DNA of 7,990 nt from an uncultured Ruminococcus sp. (GCA_947176685.1 CAMWRL010000076.1:1-7990); one strand, 5' to 3'. Shown: positions 1 to 6,706, counted from the first letter of the stretch. The notes: a model not told the origin generated them from the letters alone. Made by a program: numbers and translations.

Positions 1-23
1 TAGTAAAAATATAAAAATTACCC

Positions 24-36
24 TTTTACGGTAAAA
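24..36. repeat. Small inverted repeat upstream of the phospho-sugar mutase promoter
   Basis: The six bases ttttac (24-29) and gtaaaa (31-36) are perfect inverted copies around a single central base. They lie a few bases upstream of the proposed -35 element. The repeat could be a small operator or the remnant of a structure belonging to the gene upstream. In AT-rich intergenic DNA it could also be chance, so the call is weak. Confidence 0.25.
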
Positions 37-42
37 AAGTAC

Positions 43-71
43 TTTTCAAATCCTCAAAGATGTGATATAAT
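43..71 (+). promoter_or_regulatory. Extended -10 promoter for the phospho-sugar mutase gene
   Basis: A perfect TATAAT (66-71) is preceded by TG one base upstream (63-64), giving a full extended -10 motif. A partial -35 element, ttttca (43-48, four of six matches to TTGACA), lies 17 bases upstream. An extended -10 compensates for a weak -35 in primary-sigma promoters. Transcription should start near 78, leaving a leader of about 25 bases before the ATG at 102. Confidence 0.75.
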
Positions 72-101
72 ATCTTATATTTCTTTTAGGAGGTTATCTT
101 A

Positions 102-1817
102 ATGACGGAAATAGAACTCTATAATATCTGGCTGCAAAACGCCACACAAGACCCCGATTTACAGACTGAACTCAAAAACATTCAAAACGATACTGACGCT
201 ATACGTGACAGATTTTACCGTGACCTTGAATTTGGTACGGGCGGTCTGAGAGGCGTTATCGGTGCAGGCACTAACCGTATGAACGTCTACACCGTAAAAC
301 GCGCTACACAGGGTTTTGCTGACTATCTCAATCAGGAGTATTCAAACCCCAGTGTCGCTGTTTCTTTTGACAGCCGAATCAAATCTGACGTATTCTCAAA
401 AGCCGCTGCGGAAGTTCTCGCTGCCAACGGCATCAAAGTTCATATATATACGGAGCTTATGCCGACACCGTGTCTTTCCTTTGCAGTACGAGAGCTTCAC
501 TGTCAGGGCGGTATAATGGTTACAGCAAGCCACAACCCCGCAAAATACAACGGCTACAAGGTATATGGCGACGACGGCTGTCAGATTACTCTGCGTGGTG
601 CTGAAATCATTCTTGACAAAATCAACTCCCTTGATATTTTCAGTGATGTGAAATCTTCGTCTTTCGATGAGGAAGTAGCTAAGGGTAATATCTGCTTTAT
701 CGGTCAGGAGGTTATTGACGCTTTCTATGAAAAAGTACTTGCAGAAGGTATCAACACTGAACTCTGTGCCGCAAGCGGTCTGAAAGTGGTTTACACTCCC
801 CTCAACGGTACGGGCAACAAGCCTGTACGTGAAATCCTCAGCAGAATAGGCATATCAAACGTGACTATCGTTAAGGAACAGGAAAATCCTGACGGAAATT
901 TCCCGACCTGCCCTTACCCGAATCCTGAAATCCGTGAAGCCCTTGAAGTCGGTCTGAAATACTGTCAAGAAGTTCAGCCTGACTTGTTGCTTGCCACTGA
1001 CCCCGACTGCGACCGTGTGGGTATTGCTGTTCCAGACGGCAACGGCGGTTATGCTTTATTCTCCGGCAACGAAGTTGGCGCAATGCTCCTTGAGTACATA
1101 TGCCAGCAGAGAATAAAAAACAATACTATGCCCGAAAATCCGGTTACAATCAAGACCATTGTCACAACCGATATTGTCAACCTTATCGGTCAGGAGTACG
1201 GCGTTGAAGTCATCGACGTCCTCACGGGATTCAAATTTATCGGCGAACAGATTAAAATGCTTGAAGACAAACATCAGGAAAACCGTTATATATTCGGCTT
1301 TGAGGAAAGTTACGGTTATCTGTCCGGTACTTATGTACGTGACAAGGACGCTGTAAACGCTTCTATGCTTATATGCGAAATGGCGGCTTACTACCGTACA
1401 CAAGGCATAACACTTTTGCAGGCTCGTGAAAATATGTACAAAAAATACGGAGTTTTCTATCAGACGCTCCATAGCTTCACTTTCGAGGGCGAAAGCGGTA
1501 TGAACAGAATGAATGACATTATGAACACTCTCCGCAATAATCCGCCGTCCGAAATCGCTGGAATTAAAGTCGTCAGATTCGATGACTACAAAACAAGCAT
1601 TTCCAGAGACACCGAAGCCGGTACTGAATCCGCTATCAGTCTCCCGAAATCAAATGTACTTGCATTTTTCCTTGACGGCGGCTCTAAGGTTATTGTACGT
1701 CCGTCCGGCACTGAGCCAAAAATCAAGACGTATTTTACCTCAAAAATGCCCACTCACGAAGAAGCTGAACAGCTTGAAGCCAAGCTTGCCGGTGACTTTA
1801 CTAAGATTTTTGAATGA
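102..1817 (+). CDS. pgcA: Phospho-sugar mutase (alpha-phosphoglucomutase / phosphomannomutase)
   Basis: This enzyme moves phosphate between C1 and C6 of glucose (or mannose), linking glycolysis to UDP-glucose, cell-envelope polysaccharide and glycogen synthesis in the cytoplasm. The 571-residue protein has the typical length and four-domain order of the Firmicutes PgcA type. Visible motifs are GTGGLRG near residues 45-51, the catalytic phosphoserine loop TASHNP (Ser143), the magnesium loop DPDCD (300-304), the sugar-specificity loop GFEESYGYLSG (399-409) and the C-terminal phosphate-binding RPSGTEPK (533-540). The ATG at 102 sits eight bases after a perfect AGGAGG (88-93). The gene has its own promoter and terminator, so it appears monocistronic. 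The catalytic loops look intact. Family membership is firm; preference for glucose or mannose phosphate cannot be read from the sequence, and the symbol follows the Bacillus gene. Confidence 0.93.
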   Translation: MTEIELYNIWLQNATQDPDLQTELKNIQNDTDAIRDRFYRDLEFGTGGLRGVIGAGTNRMNVYTVKRATQGFADYLNQEYSNPSVAVSFDSRIKSDVFSKAAAEVLAANGIKVHIYTELMPTPCLSFAVRELHCQGGIMVTASHNPAKYNGYKVYGDDGCQITLRGAEIILDKINSLDIFSDVKSSSFDEEVAKGNICFIGQEVIDAFYEKVLAEGINTELCAASGLKVVYTPLNGTGNKPVREILSRIGISNVTIVKEQENPDGNFPTCPYPNPEIREALEVGLKYCQEVQPDLLLATDPDCDRVGIAVPDGNGGYALFSGNEVGAMLLEYICQQRIKNNTMPENPVTIKTIVTTDIVNLIGQEYGVEVIDVLTGFKFIGEQIKMLEDKHQENRYIFGFEESYGYLSGTYVRDKDAVNASMLICEMAAYYRTQGITLLQARENMYKKYGVFYQTLHSFTFEGESGMNRMNDIMNTLRNNPPSEIAGIKVVRFDDYKTSISRDTEAGTESAISLPKSNVLAFFLDGGSKVIVRPSGTEPKIKTYFTSKMPTHEEAEQLEAKLAGDFTKIFE

Positions 1818-1825
1818 TTTTTCAA

Positions 1826-1850
1826 GGGCGGACTATAGTCCGCCCATTTT
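1826..1850 (+). terminator. Intrinsic terminator after the phospho-sugar mutase gene
   Basis: The arms gggcggact (1826-1834) and agtccgccc (1837-1845) form a perfect GC-rich stem around AT. They are followed by atttt and further T-rich sequence. The hairpin begins nine bases after the TGA stop, as expected for a Rho-independent terminator. Because the palindrome is perfect it may also act on the opposite strand, but no convergent gene is present. Confidence 0.9.
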
Positions 1851-1896
1851 ACTTTTGCAGAAATATAGTTAAATAAAAAAAATATATCCCTCCCCC

Positions 1897-1925
1897 TTGA
1901 CAAGTCCGAAATATTATGATACAAT
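1897..1925 (+). promoter_or_regulatory. Primary-sigma promoter for rpmE with extended -10
   Basis: A perfect TTGACA (1897-1902) is separated by 17 bases from TACAAT (1920-1925), a five-of-six match to the -10 consensus. TG at 1917-1918 adds the extended -10 motif. This is close to an ideal SigA promoter and suits a ribosomal protein gene. Transcription should begin near 1932, giving a leader of about 75 bases before the GTG start at 2006. I saw no recognisable riboswitch or Zur-type operator in that leader. Confidence 0.88.
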
Positions 1926-1990
1926 TAATCAAGTAATGCGACACTACTGTCTTGTGTAAATGATGGGCTGTCGGTTTTATCCAATATGTG

Positions 1991-2000
1991 AAAGAGGTGA
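1991..2000 (+). promoter_or_regulatory. Ribosome binding site that fixes the rpmE start
   Basis: The sequence aaagaggtga lies with its gagg core eight bases before the GTG at 2006. This rules against the upstream GTG at 1988, which would place the site inside the gene. The same ten bases recur at 2901-2910 before dgt. Confidence 0.8.
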
Positions 2001-2005
2001 CAATC

Positions 2006-2209
2006 GTGAAGGAAGGAATCCATCCTAATTTTGTCAAGACTACAATTACCTGCCACTGCGGCAACGTAATTGAAACTATGTCCACAAAAGAAAATATCAA
2101 GGTTGAAATTTGTTCTAAGTGCCACCCGTTCTATACCGGCAAGCAGAAGCTCGTTGATACAGGCGGACGTGTTGACAGATTCAAGAAGCGTTTCAATATG
2201 GACAAGTAA
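2006..2209 (+). CDS. rpmE: 50S ribosomal protein L31 (zinc-binding type)
   Basis: This is a small protein of the large ribosomal subunit, located near the central protuberance and the bridge to the 30S subunit. From the GTG at 2006 the product is 67 residues and begins MKEGIHP, the conserved family start. The cysteines C16, C18, C36 and C39 (CxC and CxxC) form the zinc site of the C+ form of L31. The C-terminal half carries the conserved CHPFYTGKQK and GGRVDRFKKRF segments. An in-frame GTG at 1988 would add six residues, but it lies upstream of the ribosome binding site aaagaggtga (1991-2000), which is well placed for 2006. The gene has its own promoter and terminator. Zinc-containing L31 can serve as a zinc reserve in some bacteria, but nothing in this sequence shows zinc control. 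Confidence 0.96.
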   Translation: MKEGIHPNFVKTTITCHCGNVIETMSTKENIKVEICSKCHPFYTGKQKLVDTGGRVDRFKKRFNMDK

Positions 2210-2215
2210 TTATAC

Positions 2216-2243
2216 AGCCGGTCGGTATCAAGACCGGCTTTTT
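2216..2243 (+). terminator. Intrinsic terminator after rpmE
   Basis: The arms agccggtc (2216-2223) and gaccggct (2232-2239) form an eight-base-pair stem with an eight-base loop, followed by a run of five T (2239-2243). It begins seven bases after the rpmE stop. The next gene starts only 27 bases beyond the T run and has no visible promoter in that gap, so some readthrough may be used. Confidence 0.88.
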
Positions 2244-2269
2244 GCGTATAAGAAAAGGAACTCCCCTTT

Positions 2270-2899
2270 ATGAACTATTTTACTATATCCCAGACCGCTG
2301 AAGCGTCTTTTATCGAAAAACGCTCCGAATTTATATGCCGCCTTGCACCCGTCACAACTAACGATGAAGCTGTTGACTTTATAAACGCCGTCCGTGCCGA
2401 CCACCGCAAGGCTAAACATAATGTTTATGCATATATTCTCAGGAATGACAATATTTCCCGATACTCAGATGACGGCGAACCTCAAGGCACTGCCGGAGTG
2501 CCGATTTTGGACGTTCTGCAAAAAAAAGGTCTGACAGATGTATGCGCCGTTGTGACACGTTATTTCGGCGGCGTCCTGCTGGGCAAAGGCGGTTTGGTAC
2601 GGGCATACTCCCACGCCGTTTCGCTCGCCTGCGAAACCGCCGATATTATGAATATGTGTCTCTGTCACCGCCTTAAAATCACTACCGACTACAATTTATA
2701 TGGGAAAGTCTCATATATACTGCCGGATTTCAATACGGTTACGTTAAACTCTGATTTCGGAAGCAGCGTAATTCTTGAAATCCTTGTACTTACCGAAAAA
2801 CTCGCTCCGTTTATAAAAAAACTGACCGAAATAACCAACGGTTCAGTTACCGTTGAGGACTGCGGCGAATTATATCAGGACTTCCCGACAGTCAGATAA
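2270..2899 (+). CDS. YigZ / IMPACT family protein (UPF0029)
   Basis: This is a member of the YigZ/IMPACT N-terminal domain family. The eukaryotic relative IMPACT binds GCN1 and affects translational control; the bacterial role is not settled. The N-terminal domain covers about residues 1-120 and shows the family landmarks EKRSEF (16-21), HRKAKHNVYAY (45-55), SDDGEPQGTAG (66-76) and VTRYFGG followed by LGKGGLVRAY (95-113). The remaining residues match the small C-terminal ferredoxin-like domain of these proteins (DUF1949 type). Its 209-residue length is normal for the family. The ATG at 2270 follows AAGGA (2255-2259) by ten bases, a moderate ribosome binding site. Dgt starts 18 bases after its stop, so the two genes are probably co-transcribed. 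No metabolic role can be assigned from the sequence. Confidence 0.9.
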   Translation: MNYFTISQTAEASFIEKRSEFICRLAPVTTNDEAVDFINAVRADHRKAKHNVYAYILRNDNISRYSDDGEPQGTAGVPILDVLQKKGLTDVCAVVTRYFGGVLLGKGGLVRAYSHAVSLACETADIMNMCLCHRLKITTDYNLYGKVSYILPDFNTVTLNSDFGSSVILEILVLTEKLAPFIKKLTEITNGSVTVEDCGELYQDFPTVR

Positions 2900-2917
2900 A
2901 AAAGAGGTGATATATTT

Positions 2918-3913
2918 ATGACCTTACGTGAACAAACTGAAAATATCGAAAAAAGTATTCTCAGTGAATACGCCTGTCTGAGTACCAACCCCAAAATGAC
3001 TGTCCGCAATTATAATGAGGAAAAATGCCCTTACCGTACGGACTTCCAGAGGGACAGAGACAGGATTCTTCATTGCAAGGCTTTCCTCCGTCTAAAACAG
3101 AAAACACAGGTTTTTCTGTCACCGACCGGCGACCACTACCGCACAAGGCTTACACATACGCTGGAAGTCGCTCAAATCGCACGTACTATTTCCCGTTGTA
3201 TGCGCCTTAACGAAGACCTTACCGAAGCCATTGCACTGGGTCACGATTTGGGACATTCCCCTTTCGGACACTGCGGCGAAGCCGTCCTGAATGAAATATG
3301 TCCCCACGGTTTCAAACATTATCTGCACAGTGTCAGAGTTTCCGAAGTACTCGAAAATGACGGCAAGGGACTTAATCTGACGTTTGCTGTAAAGAACGGC
3401 ATAGAATGTCATACTAACCGTGTTTCGGAAACAAAAGAAGGTAATATCGTCCGTCTTGCTGATACTATAGCTTATATCAACCACGATATAGAAGATTCAA
3501 TACGTGCCGGACTTCTCACCGAAAACGATTTGCCGAAAGAATGTACTGATGTTTTAGGAAACAGCAAGTCCGAAAGAATTACCACACTTGTATCATCGGT
3601 TATCGCAAACGGCTATTATACCATAGACTTTGAATCCGAAATACGTACAGCACATGACAAACTCAAGGATTTTATATTTGAAAACATCTATACCAACCAC
3701 TCCGCAAAGCACGAAGACAAAAAAGCTGAAGTCCTTGTTGAAAAACTCTATTCATATTTCAAAAAACATACGGACAGACTTCCGGAAGAACACCGCCGTA
3801 TTATGGAACTTTCCGATTCTGACCGTGCCGTATGCGACTATATAGCCGGTATGACTGACCAATATGCTATTGATTTATACAAGGAAATCTTTATCCCTAA
3901 ATCGTGGAAATAA
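2918..3913 (+). CDS. dgt: Deoxyguanosinetriphosphate triphosphohydrolase-like HD protein
   Basis: Enzymes of this family cleave dGTP or other dNTPs into deoxynucleoside and triphosphate, adjusting the nucleotide pool for replication. The 331-residue protein carries the HD-domain metal site: RLTH (His80), GHDLGH (His109-Asp110) and NHDIED (Asp190). The family segments SPTGDHYRTR (68-77), SPFGHCGE (114-121) and MTDQYA (312-317) are also present. It is shorter than the roughly 500-residue E. coli enzyme and fits the compact form common in Firmicutes. The ATG at 2918 follows gaggtga (2904-2910) by seven bases. The gene lies 15 bases upstream of dnaG, an arrangement common in clostridia, consistent with coupling dNTP supply to priming. 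The exact substrate cannot be told from the sequence. Confidence 0.92.
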   Translation: MTLREQTENIEKSILSEYACLSTNPKMTVRNYNEEKCPYRTDFQRDRDRILHCKAFLRLKQKTQVFLSPTGDHYRTRLTHTLEVAQIARTISRCMRLNEDLTEAIALGHDLGHSPFGHCGEAVLNEICPHGFKHYLHSVRVSEVLENDGKGLNLTFAVKNGIECHTNRVSETKEGNIVRLADTIAYINHDIEDSIRAGLLTENDLPKECTDVLGNSKSERITTLVSSVIANGYYTIDFESEIRTAHDKLKDFIFENIYTNHSAKHEDKKAEVLVEKLYSYFKKHTDRLPEEHRRIMELSDSDRAVCDYIAGMTDQYAIDLYKEIFIPKSWK

Positions 3914-3928
3914 CGGAGGTCTCCAACT

Positions 3929-5671
3929 ATGCCCAGAAATGATGAGTTTGTTGAAGAAATACATCGTGCAAACCGCATTGAAACCGTAATGGGAGCTTAT
4001 GTCCAGCTACAGAAACGGGGCAGAAATTATTTATGTTCCTGCCCGTTCCATTCCGAAAAAACGCCTTCCTGTACAGTTTTTCCAGATACCCAGACTTTTT
4101 ACTGCTTCGGCTGCGGTGCCGGCGGTGATGTGATAACTTTCACTATGAAAGCCGAAAACCTCGATTTTATGGAAGCTCTCAGACTGCTTGCCCAGCGTTC
4201 AGGCATAGAAATGCCGTCATATTCCGGCAGCTCCCAGAAATCCCAGCTCCGGACAAGAATTTACGAAATCAACCGCATATCTGCAAACTTCTTTTACGAA
4301 AATCTCATAAAAGGCAGCGACAAATCCGGTCTGATTTATTTTGCAGAAAGAAAAATCGCTCCTCAGACCATTAAAAAATATGGTCTGGGTTACGCTCCCG
4401 ACAGCTGGGACACTCTTGTAAAATTCCTTAACTCAAAGGGCTATTCAGATGACGAGATTATAAGTGCGTGGATTGGCGGACGTTCCCAGAAAACCGGAAA
4501 TATGTTCGATATGTTCAGGAAAAGAGTTATGTTTCCTATACTGGATTTGCGGAAAAATGTGATAGGCTTCGGCGGGCGTGTCCTTGATGACAGCAAACCC
4601 AAATACCTTAATACCGCCAAAACTCCGGTATTCGACAAAGGCTCAAACCTCTTTTCGCTCCACTTCGCCAAAAACACGGATTCAAAGAAAATTATCCTCT
4701 GTGAGGGCTATATGGACGTTATCGCCGTAAATCAGGCAGGTTTTGAAAACGCCGTTGCTACTCTCGGAACAGCTATAACTCCGGAACAGGCACGTATTAT
4801 AAGTCACTACGCCGAAGAAGTCATAATTGCATACGACAGCGACGGCGCAGGTCAGAAAGCCGCCCAGAAAGCTATAAACCACTTTTCGGATGTCGGTGTA
4901 AGAACCACCGTTCTGCGAATGGACGGCGCAAAAGACCCTGACGAATATATTAAAAAATTCGGACGTGACCGTTTCAGAATGCTTCTTGACAAGTCATATG
5001 ACGCCAACGACTTTATGCTTGACAAGTGCGAAAACGGTCTTGACCTCTCAACCGAAATGGGCAGAGTTGAATTTCTGAAACGTGCGTCAACAGTGCTTGC
5101 TGGTATCGGAAACAGAATCGAACGTGAAATATATATTTCCCGAACGTCAAAAAAATGCGATATTCCGGTTGATGTACTGAAACTGCATATCAACGGCATT
5201 CTGCAAAACTCCAGAAAACAGCAGGCTGACAACGTATGGAAAGAAACAAAATCAAGCGTTATCAGAAAAAATGACGATATAAATCCCGAAGCAGTAAAGT
5301 TTCCGAAAGAGGCACGGGCAGAGGAAAATATAATACGTTTCCTGCTGAGACACCCCGAAGAATATCAGGATATTCAGAACCGTATTTTACCGGAAAATTT
5401 CGTAACGCCTTTCAATAAAAGAGTTTATGCGGCTATTCTTGAATGTATCAGAAATACCGGAAATTTTTCAGTTTCAATGCTTGCCGGAAACTTCACTCCG
5501 GACGAAATGGGCAGGATTTCCGGCATTGACGCAAAAAATCGTGACCTTGACATCAACAGGCAGGTTGTTTCGGACAGTGCCGAAGTCCTCAGAAAAGCCG
5601 GCGTTTCCGGAAACGATGATTTGAGTATTGAAGAAATTCAGAAAATTCTCGATTCAAAAAGGAGGTTATAA
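3929..5671 (+). CDS. dnaG: DNA primase
   Basis: This enzyme makes the short RNA primers for Okazaki fragments and works with the replicative helicase at the fork. The 580-residue protein has the full bacterial layout. The N-terminal zinc-binding domain has ligands Cys38, His41, Cys59 and Cys62 (CPFH and CFGC). The catalytic core contains the Toprim metal-binding residues: Glu259 in CEGYMD, Asp303 and Asp305 in YDSDGAG, and DPDEY at 336-340. A C-terminal helical region after about residue 450 corresponds to the helicase-binding domain and is the least conserved part. GGAGG (3915-3919) precedes the ATG at 3929. The last codons contain the AGGAGG used by the next gene, and the stop lies three bases before that gene's ATG. 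Nothing looks damaged. Confidence 0.97.
   Translation: MPRNDEFVEEIHRANRIETVMGAYVQLQKRGRNYLCSCPFHSEKTPSCTVFPDTQTFYCFGCGAGGDVITFTMKAENLDFMEALRLLAQRSGIEMPSYSGSSQKSQLRTRIYEINRISANFFYENLIKGSDKSGLIYFAERKIAPQTIKKYGLGYAPDSWDTLVKFLNSKGYSDDEIISAWIGGRSQKTGNMFDMFRKRVMFPILDLRKNVIGFGGRVLDDSKPKYLNTAKTPVFDKGSNLFSLHFAKNTDSKKIILCEGYMDVIAVNQAGFENAVATLGTAITPEQARIISHYAEEVIIAYDSDGAGQKAAQKAINHFSDVGVRTTVLRMDGAKDPDEYIKKFGRDRFRMLLDKSYDANDFMLDKCENGLDLSTEMGRVEFLKRASTVLAGIGNRIEREIYISRTSKKCDIPVDVLKLHINGILQNSRKQQADNVWKETKSSVIRKNDDINPEAVKFPKEARAEENIIRFLLRHPEEYQDIQNRILPENFVTPFNKRVYAAILECIRNTGNFSVSMLAGNFTPDEMGRISGIDAKNRDLDINRQVVSDSAEVLRKAGVSGNDDLSIEEIQKILDSKRRL
5660..5665 (+). promoter_or_regulatory. Ribosome binding site of the sigma-like gene, inside the end of dnaG
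   Basis: A perfect AGGAGG lies in the last coding codons of dnaG, nine bases before the ATG at 5675, with the dnaG TAA at 5669-5671 in between. This arrangement favours translational coupling, so the sigma-like protein should be made whenever primase is translated. Confidence 0.85.
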
Positions 5672-5674
5672 CCT

Positions 5675-6652
5675 ATGGACAATAAAATCAATCCGTATAT
5701 AACCGATGTTGAAGAAATATTTTTGATAAAAGGCATAGAAACTGACGAAAATTTTGAAATGTATCTTACGGAAATAGAAAAAATTGTTCCCCCTCTTACT
5801 CCGGAAACTGAAAAACAGCTTTTACAGAACCTTGACGACAAAAAAACACGCTCTCAACTTGCCAGCGTTTACCTGCGGTTTGTGATTGCGATTGCTGTTG
5901 AATATATCAACAATGGTATGTACTTAATGGACTTGATTTCCGCCGGAAATCTGGGACTTATACACGCAACTGAAAGTTTCGACAATACAGGGAGTTTTTC
6001 TGAATATGCCGAAAAACTTATCCGTCACAAAATAAGTACCGCAATTGAATGCTATGAAAAACCGGTAAGAATCCCGATATTCACTACGAATACTATCGAA
6101 CGCTCTATTGACGAAAACCGTAATATTACTGTCAAAAAGTTAGCCGAAGTTCTGAAATATACGGAATTTGACGCACGGCAGATGAGTGCAATATATCGTT
6201 TCTGTAAAAGGGAAAATATAAAAATAGTCAGGAGTGCCGACCCATATATAAATTATGATGTTAAAAAAATTCTTTCAGCAGAGGGCATTGAAATCTGCAA
6301 AGATTTAAAAGAATATTTTACAGAAATAAAAAGGACTGTTCCATATCTTACTCCGGAAACGGAAAAGCAGTTTTTACAGAAGCTCAATGACAAAACAACA
6401 CGCACAAAACTTTCGGAGGGTTATCTGCGTTTTGTCGTTATGATTGCCAAGGAATATATTGACAGTGACAACAGTCTGCTTAATCTTATTGCAAGCGGAA
6501 ATGAAGGTCTTAGAAAAGCTGTTGAAAGTTTTGACTGTACTGAAAATATCAGCTTTGCTTTACTGGCTGAATGGCTTATCAGACAAAAAATTCTTGAAGA
6601 AGTAAAAAGAGATAAAAGGGAAATCCCTATATTCTATAAAAGAAAAAAGTGA
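5675..6652 (+). CDS. Tandem degenerate sigma-70 region 2 protein of unknown function
   Basis: This 325-residue protein resembles the N-terminal half of the adjacent RpoD twice over. Residues about 6-141 and 189-320 each match RpoD regions 1.2 to 2. Between them, residues about 142-192 match RpoD region 1.1 (NITVKKLAEVL against KLTTKEITDAL, then NIKIV against NIEIV). Regions 3 and 4 are absent, so -35 recognition is not possible. Landmarks shared by both copies are LTPETEKQ (41-48 and 225-232), YLRFV (66 and 250) and a GN.GL core (91-95 and 275-279). The core-binding pair Gln-Glu of RpoD (154-155) is Ser-Ala in copy 1 and Ala-Ser in copy 2. Of the -10 melting aromatics, copy 1 lacks both tryptophans and copy 2 keeps one. 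Frame, start and ribosome binding site are intact, arguing for a working gene. Codon choice is more A/T-ending than in rpoD, for example many ATA isoleucines. It may bind RNA polymerase or RpoD, or may be a decaying duplicate. Confidence 0.85.
   Translation: MDNKINPYITDVEEIFLIKGIETDENFEMYLTEIEKIVPPLTPETEKQLLQNLDDKKTRSQLASVYLRFVIAIAVEYINNGMYLMDLISAGNLGLIHATESFDNTGSFSEYAEKLIRHKISTAIECYEKPVRIPIFTTNTIERSIDENRNITVKKLAEVLKYTEFDARQMSAIYRFCKRENIKIVRSADPYINYDVKKILSAEGIEICKDLKEYFTEIKRTVPYLTPETEKQFLQKLNDKTTRTKLSEGYLRFVVMIAKEYIDSDNSLLNLIASGNEGLRKAVESFDCTENISFALLAEWLIRQKILEEVKRDKREIPIFYKRKK
5690..6082 (+). repeat. Sigma-like copy 1 (regions 1.2-2) within the tandem sigma-like gene
   Basis: This segment encodes residues 6-136 and aligns with copy 2 at an offset of 184 codons (552 bases), apart from a one-residue gap near the N-terminus and two compensating two-residue gaps in region 2.3-2.4. 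Even the first residues (NPYIT then DV) match the lead-in of copy 2 (DPYINYDV), so the duplication reaches almost to the start codon. A DNA stretch around 5795-5850 is visibly similar to 6347-6402. By eye, about half of the residues are shared between the copies. Confidence 0.85.
6095..6250 (+). other. Region 1.1-like linker domain in the tandem sigma-like gene
   Basis: Residues 141-192 align with RpoD residues about 8-60. Both have ID near the start, then a basic/Thr-rich helix, EVL/DAL, FDARQM against FDVDQL, a short helix ending in NIKIV or NIEIV, and an acidic or polar tail leading into LSxEGI. Region 1.1 in full-length primary sigma factors shields the DNA-binding domains until core RNA polymerase is bound. 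Finding it in the middle of a protein is unusual. Confidence 0.75.
6239..6634 (+). repeat. Sigma-like copy 2 (regions 1.2-2) within the tandem sigma-like gene
   Basis: This segment encodes residues 189-320. It is closer to RpoD than copy 1 in places: LSAEGI against LSTEGI, KAVESFD against KAVEKFD, and AEWLIRQ against ATWWIRQ. It ends at IPIF, the position where RpoD passes from region 2 into region 3, followed by a short basic tail YKRKK. It therefore stops at the same domain boundary where copy 1 gives way to the region 1.1-like linker. Confidence 0.85.
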
Positions 6653-6706
6653 TTTCGTCCGGTTATCCGGCTTAATATATATACAAACTCTGGATTCACA
6701 AAAAAC

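Noticed and set aside
1056..1472. A 138-codon open frame on the minus strand within the phospho-sugar mutase gene, and similar antisense frames elsewhere.
   Set aside because: They lie wholly inside well-identified genes and show no recognisable family or motif, so they are shadow frames.
1988..2005. An earlier GTG start for rpmE adding six residues.
   Set aside because: The ribosome binding site lies inside this extension, and the L31 family begins with MKEGIHP at the GTG at 2006.
1960..2028. A possible leader peptide beginning with ATG-ATG in the rpmE leader.
   Set aside because: It has no ribosome binding site, no telling codon run, and it overlaps the start of rpmE in another frame.
2172..2201. 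TTGACA inside rpmE as a promoter for the yigZ cluster.
   Set aside because: At 16-18 base spacing the -10 candidates match poorly, and the rpmE terminator lies downstream of it.
6459..6487. TTGACA inside the sigma-like gene as an internal rpoD promoter.
   Set aside because: The best -10 at suitable spacing (taatct) matches only three of six positions.
5675..6652. The sigma-like gene could be a frameshifted or truncated ordinary sigma factor whose regions 3-4 continue in another frame.
   Set aside because: Only 67 bases lie between its stop and the rpoD start, too few for regions 3-4. Copy 1 also ends at the same domain boundary as copy 2, so the missing part is not a local frame error.
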